A stretch of 64,000 bases of DNA from assembly GCA_900542185.1 (NCBI GenBank), contig UQMZ01000002.1, positions 62,001 through 126,000 on the forward strand, read 5' to 3'. This document shows positions 14,847 to 22,617 of the stretch, piece by piece; positions within the stretch are counted from its first letter, which is position 1, and every line of letters begins with the position of its first letter. The DNA comes from an uncultured Bacteroidales bacterium. Its GTDB lineage: Bacteria; Bacteroidota; Bacteroidia; Bacteroidales; Muribaculaceae. Made by a program: the position numbers and the translations under genes. The notes under the pieces are model-generated. The model was given only the letters and a program-made list of their open reading frames with translations. It was not told the origin of the DNA and ran no database searches.

Positions 14847-15878
14847 ATGGCATCAGACAAGAACAACCTCATAGTATATTGCGAGTATGAGGACGGTAAA
14901 GTGGCCGACGTGAGCCTTGAGCTGCTCACCAAGGGCCGCGCGTTGGCCGACAAGCTGGGCATCAAGCTCGAGGCTGTAGTGGCCGGCGACAATCTGAAAG
15001 ATATCGAGAATCAGCTGTTCCCCTACGGAGTGGACACTGTATATAAGGTGGAGGACAAGCGTCTGTATCCCTACACTTCGCTGCCCCACGCCTCCATACT
15101 GATCAACCTGTTCAAGGAGAAGGAGCCGCGCATCGCCTTCATGGGCGCCACGTCCATAGGCCGCGACCTTGGTCCCCGCGTATCGAGCGCGCTGCATTCG
15201 GGTCTTACCGCCGACTGCACCCAGCTGGAGATCGGCGACCACACCGACGCCCGCACCGGCACGGAGTATAAGGACCTGCTGTTGCAGATCCGTCCTGCAT
15301 TCGGCGGCAACATCGTGGCCACCATCGTCAATCCCGACCACCGTCCCCAGATGGCCACCGTACGCGAGGGCGTGATGAAGAAGGAGATCAAGGATCCGGC
15401 ATACAAGGGCGAGGTTGTTGACCTGAACGTGGCCGACTATACCGCTCCCGAGGACTTCGTCGTAGAGGTTATAGACCGCCAGGTGCAGAAGTCCAAGAGC
15501 AACCTGAAGAACGCTCCCATCGTCGTTGCCGGCGGTTACGGCGTAGGCACCAAGGAGAACTTCGAACTGCTGCGCGAGCTGGCCGACGTGCTCGGCGGCG
15601 AAGTGGGCGCAAGCCGCGCCGCTGTCGACGCCGGCTGGATAGACCATGACGCTCAGATCGGCCAGACCGGTCTGACGGTACGTCCCAAGCTCTACATAGC
15701 ATGCGGCATCTCCGGCCAGATCCAGCACATAGCCGGTATGCAGGAGAGCTCCATCATCATCTCGGTCAACAACGACCCCGACGCCCCCATCAACACCATC
15801 GCCGACTATGTGATCACAGGCGACATCGAGGACGTCGTTCCCAAACTCATCAAGTACTACAAAAAGAACACCAAGTAA
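14847..15878 (+). CDS. etfA: Electron transfer flavoprotein subunit alpha
   Basis: This 343-residue EtfA has an N-terminal alpha/beta domain and the conserved C-terminal FAD-binding segment: IVVAGGYGVGTKENFELLRE, GASRAAVDAGWIDHDAQIGQ, TGLTVRPKLYIACGISGQIQ, and IISVNNDPDAPINTIADYVI. It binds the catalytic FAD and pairs with EtfB. Its position directly before an acyl-CoA dehydrogenase suggests a dedicated electron-transfer complex. Confidence 0.95.
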   Translation: MASDKNNLIVYCEYEDGKVADVSLELLTKGRALADKLGIKLEAVVAGDNLKDIENQLFPYGVDTVYKVEDKRLYPYTSLPHASILINLFKEKEPRIAFMGATSIGRDLGPRVSSALHSGLTADCTQLEIGDHTDARTGTEYKDLLLQIRPAFGGNIVATIVNPDHRPQMATVREGVMKKEIKDPAYKGEVVDLNVADYTAPEDFVVEVIDRQVQKSKSNLKNAPIVVAGGYGVGTKENFELLRELADVLGGEVGASRAAVDAGWIDHDAQIGQTGLTVRPKLYIACGISGQIQHIAGMQESSIIISVNNDPDAPINTIADYVITGDIEDVVPKLIKYYKKNTK

Positions 15879-15881
15879 GCA

Positions 15882-17585
15882 ATGGCTAATTTCTATACAG
15901 ACAATCCGGAACTGAAGCACTATCTTACCCATCCGATGATGGAGAAGATCGTGGAGCTGAAAGAGCGCGGCTATGCCGATGCCGGCAAGTATGACTACGC
16001 GCCCCTTGACTATGCCGACGCACTCGACAGCTACGACAAGGTACTGGAGATAGTAGGCGAAATCTGCGCCGAGACCATTTCACAGAACGCCGAGGGCGTG
16101 GACCACGAGGGCCCGCGTGTGGAGAACGGTCGTGTCATCTATGCCTCGGGCACACAGGCCAACCTGGACGCCTGCCGCAAGGCCGGCCTGATGGGCATGG
16201 CGATGCCCCGCCGTCTGGGCGGTCTCAACTTCCCCATCACTCCCTACATCATGGCCGCCGACATCGTGAGCCGCGCGGATGCGGGCTTCGAGAACCTGTG
16301 GGGACTGCAGGACTGCGCCGAGACAATCTATGAGTTTGCCGACGAGGAGCAGAAGCAGAAATACATTCCCCGCGTATGCGCCGGCGAGACCATGTCGATG
16401 GACCTGACCGAGCCTGACGCCGGTTCCGACCTGCAGAGCGTAATGCTCAAGGCCACCGAGAAGGAGGACGGCACATGGGTGCTGAACGGCGTGAAGCGTT
16501 TCATCACCAACGGCGACAGCGACATCCATCTGGTGCTGGCTCGTTCCGAGGAAGGCTCGCACGACGGCCGCGGCCTCTCGATGTTCATCTACGACAAGCG
16601 TAACGGCGGCGTCACCGTACGCCGCATAGAGAACAAGATGGGTATCAAGGGCAGCCCCACATGCGAGCTGGTGTTCCGCAACGCACCCGCCGAGCTGGTG
16701 GGCAGCCGCCGCATGGGTCTGATCAAGTACGTGATGGCGCTGATGAACGGCGCACGCCTGGGCATCGCAGCACAGAGCGTGGGCCTCAGCGAGATCTCCT
16801 ACCGCGAAGCTCTGCAGTATGCCAAGGAGCGCAAGCAGTTCGGCAAAGCCATCATCGAGTTCCCCGCCGTGTGCGAGATACTGAGCAACATGAAGGCCAA
16901 GCTCGACGCATCGCGCGCCCTGCTCTACGCCTGCTCGCGTTTCGTGGACATCTACAAGGCTTACGACGACATCGCCAAGGAGCGCAAGCTCACCGTGGAC
17001 GAGAAGAAGGAAGCCAAGGCATTCAGCCGTCTGGCCGACGCCTTCACTCCGCTGGCCAAGGGCATGAGCTCCGAGTTCTGCAACCAGAACGCCTACGACT
17101 GCATCCAGATCCACGGCGGTTCCGGTTTCATGAAGGACTATGCCTGCGAGCGCGTTTACCGCGACGCCCGCATCACCAGCATATACGAGGGAACGACCCA
17201 GCTGCAGGTAGTGGCAGCCATCCGCCACGTCACCACCGGCACATACCTGAACTGGATCAACTCCGAGCTTGAGAAGGAATGCAAGCCCGAGGACCAGGAC
17301 ATAAAGGCCACGCTGCAGTTCATGTGCCAGCAGCTTGCCGCCGCAGTCGAGACCGTGACCGGTCAGGACAGCACCGAGTACGTTGACTTCCACGCACGCC
17401 GCCTCGTCGAGATGGCCGGCTACACCGTGATGGGTCTGCTGCTGCTGGACGACACCACGCGCAACGACGCCTTCCGCCGCTCGCTCCGCGTGTTCGTCAA
17501 GTACGGACAGGCCGAGGTGGCAAAGCACGCCGACTTCATCAACAACTTCCGCCCCGACCAGCTGGCCGACTACCTGCAGAAGTAA
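15882..17585 (+). CDS. Acyl-CoA dehydrogenase with C-terminal extension
   Basis: A 567-residue acyl-CoA dehydrogenase, longer than the usual 380-390 residues; the extra about 130 C-terminal residues match a long Bacteroidetes class. Hallmarks: MSMDLTEPDAGSDLQSVMLK (flavin and substrate region), LNGVKRFITNGDSD, QIHGGSGFMKDYACERVYRD, and IYEGTTQLQ with the expected catalytic base Glu436. It oxidises an acyl-CoA and hands electrons to the co-encoded EtfBA. Substrate is unknown; no other beta-oxidation genes are nearby. A 16-bp terminator follows. Confidence 0.92.
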   Translation: MANFYTDNPELKHYLTHPMMEKIVELKERGYADAGKYDYAPLDYADALDSYDKVLEIVGEICAETISQNAEGVDHEGPRVENGRVIYASGTQANLDACRKAGLMGMAMPRRLGGLNFPITPYIMAADIVSRADAGFENLWGLQDCAETIYEFADEEQKQKYIPRVCAGETMSMDLTEPDAGSDLQSVMLKATEKEDGTWVLNGVKRFITNGDSDIHLVLARSEEGSHDGRGLSMFIYDKRNGGVTVRRIENKMGIKGSPTCELVFRNAPAELVGSRRMGLIKYVMALMNGARLGIAAQSVGLSEISYREALQYAKERKQFGKAIIEFPAVCEILSNMKAKLDASRALLYACSRFVDIYKAYDDIAKERKLTVDEKKEAKAFSRLADAFTPLAKGMSSEFCNQNAYDCIQIHGGSGFMKDYACERVYRDARITSIYEGTTQLQVVAAIRHVTTGTYLNWINSELEKECKPEDQDIKATLQFMCQQLAAAVETVTGQDSTEYVDFHARRLVEMAGYTVMGLLLLDDTTRNDAFRRSLRVFVKYGQAEVAKHADFINNFRPDQLADYLQK

Positions 17586-17666
17586 GGGCTACGGTGCAAG
17601 ACGTGAACGTCTTGGCCTGAACCAACCCACACAGGCAAACGAGACAAAGGTAAGCCTGATAAAGAC

Positions 17667-17706
17667 AAATAAGGCTCCGCGCTGCAATCGGCGCGGGGTC
17701 TTATTT
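17667..17706. terminator. Intrinsic terminator after the etf operon
   Basis: A 16-bp stem (17667-17682 with 17691-17706, two G-T pairs) closes an 8-nt loop. The GC core CCGCGC/GCGCGG is flanked by AAATAAG and CTTATTT, followed by TGTTTTATT. The 3' arm overlaps the -33 box (17704-17707) of the next gene's promoter. Confidence 0.85.
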
Positions 17707-17735
17707 GTTTTATTATGAAATAATCACTACTTTTG
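17704..17735 (+). promoter_or_regulatory. Promoter of the PD40-like gene
   Basis: TTTG (17704-17707), 20 nt, TACTTTTG (17728-17735). A second identical TACTTTTG is at 17745-17752, only 5 nt before the ATG at 17758 but without its own -33 box. The first promoter predicts a leader of about 19 nt. Confidence 0.65.
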
Positions 17736-17757
17736 TGGTTACATTACTTTTGCAGTT

Positions 17758-18984
17758 ATGAAGAGGATTGTGATGACAATGGCGGCCGCCGCAGTGACGC
17801 TGGCCGCGATGGGACAAAGCGCCGAGAACCAGGAGCGTGCGCGTCAGGCATATAACAACTATGACTTCGAGCTGGCCGAGGAACTTCTGAAGCCCTCTCC
17901 CGTGCGCAAGGGGAAACGGACCGTGGCCGGCACTCAGACCGAAGAAGGGCGCGAGATGATGCAGCGTGTCGAGAACGCCGCCAACTTCATGCAGCGCGTC
18001 GAGAAGATCGAGATTCTCGACTCTATCTCCGTGCCCCGTCTCGACTTCTTCAAGGCATACAAACTTCCGCCGTCGGCCGGCAGACTGCGTGACGGCGCGG
18101 CACTCCCCTCATCCGGTCAGGATGCCGAAGGACTGGTGGATTATGTGTTCACCAACGAAGGTGGCGACTACAAGGTCTGGGCCGAACCCGACTCGCTCGG
18201 CACATTAGTGCTGGTGGAGGCTTCGAAATTAGTGGACGGTTCATGGTCTGAACCCTCGATACTCGACGACCTGGCCGACGAGGGTCAAGACGCGGCATAT
18301 CCCTTCATGATGGCCGACGGCACCACACTTTATTACGCGCAGAAATCGCCCGAAGGCCTCGGAGGCTACGACATCATGGTGGCCACGCGCGATGCCTCCG
18401 ACGGTTCGTTCCTGCAGCCGCAGAACCTCGGAATGCCGTACAACTCCCCATACGACGACTACTTGCTTGCCATCGACGAAATGAACGGCGTAGGCTGGTT
18501 CGCCACCGACCGTAACCAGCTCGGCGACCTAATCACCATATATCTGTTCAAGGTGAACGACCTGCGAAAGAACTACGATCCCGACGATGAAGACCTTGCC
18601 GACCGCGCGCTGCTCATAGACTGGCAGTCCACCCAGGATCCCGACGCCGACTATGCCGAACTGCTCGAGACCATCGACGCCATCGACCCGACGCAGGAAG
18701 CCAAGCCTATGCTGTTCCACCTGCCCATGGATGGCGGCGTGGTGTATACCGACTATTCCGACTTCCGCAACAAGGCCGCAGCAAACATGATGCGCAAATA
18801 CTTAGTTCAGAAACAGACTCTGGACAAGGACCTCGACACTTTGGACCGGATGCGCCGCGAATACTACGACTCTCCTTCTGATTCACTGGCCGATGACATC
18901 GCCGCCTACGAAAGCACCGTCGCCAAGCAGCGCCGCGAAGTGCACCGCGCCCTCTCCGACATCTACAAAGCCGAACGGAAGTAA
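17758..18984 (+). CDS. Exported PD40/WD40-like beta-propeller protein
   Basis: This 408-residue protein has a signal peptide (1-19, ending AAMGQ), a short TPR-like helix pair (ARQAYNNYDFELAEELLKP), then PD40-type propeller blades: DAAYPFMMADGTTLYYAQKS, EGLGGYDIMVATRD, NSPYDDYLLAIDEMNGVGWF. A charged helical C-terminus (about 345-408) may be a coiled coil. Bacteroidetes proteins combining TPR and PD40 often work in the envelope; a specific role cannot be read from the sequence. It stands alone between the etf operon and cstA. Confidence 0.65.
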   Translation: MKRIVMTMAAAAVTLAAMGQSAENQERARQAYNNYDFELAEELLKPSPVRKGKRTVAGTQTEEGREMMQRVENAANFMQRVEKIEILDSISVPRLDFFKAYKLPPSAGRLRDGAALPSSGQDAEGLVDYVFTNEGGDYKVWAEPDSLGTLVLVEASKLVDGSWSEPSILDDLADEGQDAAYPFMMADGTTLYYAQKSPEGLGGYDIMVATRDASDGSFLQPQNLGMPYNSPYDDYLLAIDEMNGVGWFATDRNQLGDLITIYLFKVNDLRKNYDPDDEDLADRALLIDWQSTQDPDADYAELLETIDAIDPTQEAKPMLFHLPMDGGVVYTDYSDFRNKAAANMMRKYLVQKQTLDKDLDTLDRMRREYYDSPSDSLADDIAAYESTVAKQRREVHRALSDIYKAERK

Positions 18985-18990
18985 CTCCAT

Positions 18991-19036
18991 AAGGATCTTA
19001 AGGACCTTAAAGTCCTTAAAGTCCTTAAAGACCTTA
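18991..19036. repeat. Short tandem repeat of about 9 bp (CCTTAAAGT-type)
   Basis: The stretch consists of near-repeats of GTCCTTAAA, with GGACCTTAAAGTCC-like inverted pairing that could fold into alternative small hairpins. It lies between the PD40-like gene and cstA. It could act as a terminator-like structure or be a replication-slippage tract. Function unknown. Confidence 0.6.
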
Positions 19037-19062
19037 CCTCAACCACCCCAACCTACATCGAA

Positions 19063-20529
19063 ATGATTTCTTTCTCAATCGCTCTTCTTATCCTCATTGC
19101 CGGATACTTCACTTACGGAATGTTCGTAAGTAAGGTGTTCGGACAGGACTCATCACGTCCCACACCGGTTCATACCATGGCCGACGGCGTGGACTATGTA
19201 AAGCTCCCCACCTGGAAGATATTCCTGATCCAGTTCCTGAACATAGCGGGCCTGGGGCCCATATTCGGCGCCATCATGGGCGTTATGTTCGGGCCGGCCG
19301 CTTTCCTCTGGATAGTGTTCGGTACCATCTTCGCCGGCGCGGTGCACGACTACATGTCGGGTATGCTGTCGCTGCGCAACAAGGGGGCGTCGCTCCCTGA
19401 GATAGTGGGTATGCAGCTCGGCACGGGCGTAAAGAACGTGATGCGCGTGTTCGCCCTGCTGCTGATGGTGCTGGTGGGCGCCGTGTTCGTATATAACCCC
19501 GCCGACCTGCTGGCGATGCTCACACCCGAGAGTCTGGACCGCGTGTTCTGGATTGTGGTGATATTCGCCTACTATATGCTGGCCACTCTCCTCCCCATCG
19601 ACAAGCTGATAGGCAAGCTGTATCCGCTGTTCGGATTCGCATTGCTGTTCATGGCCGTAGGTATTATGATTGCATTATATACGCACTGGGGCGCGATGCC
19701 CGAAATATGGGGCGACATGAGCAACCGTAAGGCAGACGCAGCCGCCAGTCCTATCTTCCCCATGATGTTCGTGTCGATAGCGTGCGGAGCCATCTCCGGT
19801 TTCCACGCCACGCAGTCGCCCATGATGGCGCGCTGCCTGCAGAACGAGAAGCACGCGCGTCCCGTGTTCTACGGCGCCATGGTCACCGAGGGTATCGTGG
19901 CCCTGATATGGGCTGCGGCGGCAATAGCTTTCACAGGCGGCTACGAGGGACTGCAGGACTATATGGGCAACGGCTCGCCTGCCATATTGGTTAACGACAT
20001 CAGCAAGACGTGGCTTGGCACCTTCGGCGGCATACTCGCCATATTGGGCGTGATAGCCGCTCCCATAACCAGCGGCGACACCGCCCTGCGCTCCGCCAGG
20101 CTCATCGCCGCCGATTTCCTCAACTTCAACCAAAAGACCGTGGCCAAGCGCCTGATGATTTCCATACCCATCTTCGCTCTCTGCTTCGCCGTGATGCTGA
20201 TGCCTTACGAGGTGCTGTGGCGCTACTTCGCATGGTGCAACCAGGTGCTGTCGGTGTTCACCCTCTGGGCCATCACCGTATATCTTGCCGCAAACCATAA
20301 GCTATACATAGTCACGCTGATTCCGGCCCTGTTCATGACCATGGTAACGGTGACATACATCGTGTTCGCGCCTGAAGGATTCTCGTCGCTGGCGCAGTCC
20401 ATGACCGGCAGCCCGATACCATACAGCGTGGCCATCGGCACCGGCGCGGTGGTGTCGGCAGTGTTCCTGCTGCTATTCGCCCGCTACCTGCGCGGCCTCG
20501 ACGCCGAGACTCCAATGCTGGCCGAGTGA
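19063..20529 (+). CDS. cstA: CstA-family carbon starvation / peptide or pyruvate transporter
   Basis: A 488-residue polytopic membrane protein with the CstA signatures TPVHTMADGVDYVKLPTWKI, FLNIAGLGPIFGAIMG, GTIFAGAVHDYMSGMLSLRN, ACGAISGFHATQSPMMARCL and GVIAAPITSGDTALRSARLI. It is shorter than E. coli CstA (about 700 residues), the usual size for Bacteroidetes and clostridial members. CstA homologues import peptides or pyruvate under carbon limitation; the substrate here is not determined. It is followed after 47 nt by bcp. Confidence 0.92.
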   Translation: MISFSIALLILIAGYFTYGMFVSKVFGQDSSRPTPVHTMADGVDYVKLPTWKIFLIQFLNIAGLGPIFGAIMGVMFGPAAFLWIVFGTIFAGAVHDYMSGMLSLRNKGASLPEIVGMQLGTGVKNVMRVFALLLMVLVGAVFVYNPADLLAMLTPESLDRVFWIVVIFAYYMLATLLPIDKLIGKLYPLFGFALLFMAVGIMIALYTHWGAMPEIWGDMSNRKADAAASPIFPMMFVSIACGAISGFHATQSPMMARCLQNEKHARPVFYGAMVTEGIVALIWAAAAIAFTGGYEGLQDYMGNGSPAILVNDISKTWLGTFGGILAILGVIAAPITSGDTALRSARLIAADFLNFNQKTVAKRLMISIPIFALCFAVMLMPYEVLWRYFAWCNQVLSVFTLWAITVYLAANHKLYIVTLIPALFMTMVTVTYIVFAPEGFSSLAQSMTGSPIPYSVAIGTGAVVSAVFLLLFARYLRGLDAETPMLAE

Positions 20530-20576
20530 ACCGCAGACACAAACTAAACGTACTATTATAAACACTCTTTAGAATT

Positions 20577-21053
20577 ATGAATATAGGCGATAAATTTCCC
20601 GACGTATTGGGACTCGATGCCGAGGGCAAAGAAGTAAAGCTGTCCGACTACCCCGGCAAGCGGTTCATCATTTATTTCTATCCGAAGGACAGCACTCCGG
20701 GGTGCACCCTTGAGGCGAAGTCGTTTCGCGACAACTACCAGACGTTCCTTGACATGGGCTACCAGATAATCGGCGTGAGCAAGGATCCGGCCAAGAGCCA
20801 TCAGCGCTTTGCCGAGAAAAACGAACTCCCCTTCCCGCTTGTCAGCGACACGGAGGGCCATCTGTGCGAGTTAGCGGGCGTATGGGCGCTCAAGGTAATG
20901 GCCGGGCGCCGCTATTGGGGCATAGTCCGCACCACGTTCGTGTGCGACAACGACGGCACCGTGACCGACGTCATCGACAAAGTGAAGACCGCCACGGCCT
21001 CCGAGCAACTTTTTGCACTTCTTGACAACCGATACAATCCCAACCCCGCCTGA
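20577..21053 (+). CDS. bcp: Thioredoxin-dependent thiol peroxidase (Bcp/PrxQ type)
   Basis: A 158-residue AhpC/TSA-fold peroxiredoxin. The peroxidatic Cys is Cys43 in KDSTPGCTLEAKSFRDNYQT. The resolving Cys found five residues later in E. coli Bcp is a Lys here (Lys48). Cys97 (EGHLCELAG) and a Cys in TTFVCDNDG remain, so it is either a 1-Cys type or uses a non-canonical resolving residue. It reduces hydrogen peroxide and organic hydroperoxides. Confidence 0.92.
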   Translation: MNIGDKFPDVLGLDAEGKEVKLSDYPGKRFIIYFYPKDSTPGCTLEAKSFRDNYQTFLDMGYQIIGVSKDPAKSHQRFAEKNELPFPLVSDTEGHLCELAGVWALKVMAGRRYWGIVRTTFVCDNDGTVTDVIDKVKTATASEQLFALLDNRYNPNPA

Positions 21054-21071
21054 ATAGTCTGAGCTATCCTC

Positions 21072-21107
21072 TTAACTTTCTAAACTTTCTAAACTTTGTA
21101 AACTAAT
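21072..21107. repeat. Four 9-bp tandem repeats, consensus TAAACTTTC
   Basis: Units TTAACTTTC, TAAACTTTC, TAAACTTTG and TAAACTAAT follow each other without gaps. They lie directly upstream of the -33 box (21113) of the DUF1846 promoter, so copy-number change would alter its upstream sequence. Confidence 0.65.
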
Positions 21108-21112
21108 TCGCA

Positions 21113-21144
21113 TTTGCGAATCCGGGGCAAAATTATTAATTTTG
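21113..21144 (+). promoter_or_regulatory. Promoter of the DUF1846 gene
   Basis: TTTG (21113-21116), 20 nt, TAATTTTG (21137-21144). Predicted transcription start about 21148, only 6 nt before the ATG at 21154, so the mRNA would be nearly leaderless. Confidence 0.75.
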
Positions 21145-21153
21145 TATCCCGTT

Positions 21154-22617
21154 ATGAAACACGGATTCGACAACGACAAATATCTCCGCATCCAGTCGGA
21201 GCATATCAGTGAGAGAGTAGCCCAATTCGGCAATAAGCTCTATCTGGAGCTTGGCGGCAAACTGTTTGACGACTATCACGCGTCGCGCGTGTTACCGGGC
21301 TTCCAGCCCGACAGCAAGCTCAAGATGCTGAGCAAACTCAGCGACCGCATCGAGATCGTGATAGTGATCAGCGCCACCGACATCGAGAAGAACAAGGTTC
21401 GCGGCGACTTAGGCATCACCTACGACATGGACGTGCTTCGTCTGCGCAAAGAGTTCCAGAACCGTGGTTTCATGGTCGGTTCGGTAGTGATAACCCATTA
21501 CAACGGCCAGAGCAGCGCCGACGCATTCCGCGCCAAACTGGAGCGCATGGGCATCCGCACCTACTGTCACTACATGATCGACGGGTATCCCACCAACGTA
21601 AAGCTCATAGCGTCCGACGAGGGTTTCGGCAAGAACGATTATATCGAGACCTCGCGCCCGTTAGTCATAGTCACCGCCCCCGGCCCGGGCAGCGGCAAGA
21701 TGGCCGTATGTCTCTCCCAGCTGTACAACGAGCACAAGCGCGGCATCCAGGCCGGTTACGCCAAGTTCGAGACATTCCCCGTATGGAGCCTGCCGCTGAA
21801 GCATCCCGTCAACATCGCCTACGAGGCGGCCACCGCCGACCTTAACGATGTGAACATGATCGACCCTTTCCACCTCGACGCATACGGCAAGACGGCCATC
21901 AACTATAATCGCGACATCGAGATTTTTCCAGTGCTCAACGCCCTGTTCGAGGGTATCTACGGCGAGAGTCCCTACAAGTCGCCCACCGACATGGGCGTGA
22001 ATATGGTTGGCTTCTGCATCAGCGACGACGAGGTGTGCCGCGAGGCATCGAAAAACGAGATAGTGCTCCGTTATTTTCAGGCGCTGAACAAGCTGGCGCA
22101 AGGCGACGGCAACGAGGCGGAGGTGGACAAGATCGAACTGCTGTTCAAGCAGGCCGGCATCGACACCTCCTATCGCAAGCCCATTGCCGTGGCACGCGAG
22201 CGTGCCGAACGTTCCGGTCGTCCCTGCTCGGCTATCGAGCTGCAGGACGGCTCCATCATCTCGGCCGAGACCAGCGACCTGCTCGGCCCGAGCGCGGCAC
22301 TAATACTGAACGCCATCAAGCACTTAGCCGGCATCGACCACAGTGTCAAGCTGATTCCCCAGGAACTGATAGAGCCTATCCAACACACCAAGACCGCCTA
22401 TCTGCGCGGCCACAATCCGCGCCTTCACACCGACGAGGTACTGGTGGCGCTTTCCGTGCTCAGCACCCGCGACGAGAACGCCCGCAAGGCGCTGGAACAG
22501 CTTCCAGAGCTAAAGGGATGTCAGGTGCATTCCACCGTCATGCTCGGCGAAGTGGACCACAAGATCTTCAAGAAGCTCGGCGTCGGCCTCACCTGCGACC
22601 CCGCCCGCAAACCTTAG
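21154..22617 (+). CDS. DUF1846-family protein
   Basis: A 487-residue protein matching DUF1846 over its length: KHGFDNDKYLRIQSEHISER, ELGGKLFDDYHASRVLPGF, DLGITYDMDVLRLRKEFQNR, and a P-loop-like VTAPGPGSGKMAVCLSQLYN. Also KFETFPVWSLPLKHPVNIAY and ELQDGSIISAETSDLLGPSA. DUF1846 proteins have solved structures but no settled function. The in-frame TTG at 21142 lies inside the -7 box and is rejected. The stop overlaps that of convergent lepA. Confidence 0.88.
   Translation: MKHGFDNDKYLRIQSEHISERVAQFGNKLYLELGGKLFDDYHASRVLPGFQPDSKLKMLSKLSDRIEIVIVISATDIEKNKVRGDLGITYDMDVLRLRKEFQNRGFMVGSVVITHYNGQSSADAFRAKLERMGIRTYCHYMIDGYPTNVKLIASDEGFGKNDYIETSRPLVIVTAPGPGSGKMAVCLSQLYNEHKRGIQAGYAKFETFPVWSLPLKHPVNIAYEAATADLNDVNMIDPFHLDAYGKTAINYNRDIEIFPVLNALFEGIYGESPYKSPTDMGVNMVGFCISDDEVCREASKNEIVLRYFQALNKLAQGDGNEAEVDKIELLFKQAGIDTSYRKPIAVARERAERSGRPCSAIELQDGSIISAETSDLLGPSAALILNAIKHLAGIDHSVKLIPQELIEPIQHTKTAYLRGHNPRLHTDEVLVALSVLSTRDENARKALEQLPELKGCQVHSTVMLGEVDHKIFKKLGVGLTCDPARKP

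Noticed and set aside
16080..17528. 482-codon open frame on the minus strand inside the acyl-CoA dehydrogenase gene
   Set aside because: A shadow of strongly GC-biased coding on the plus strand; low-complexity translation without any domain.
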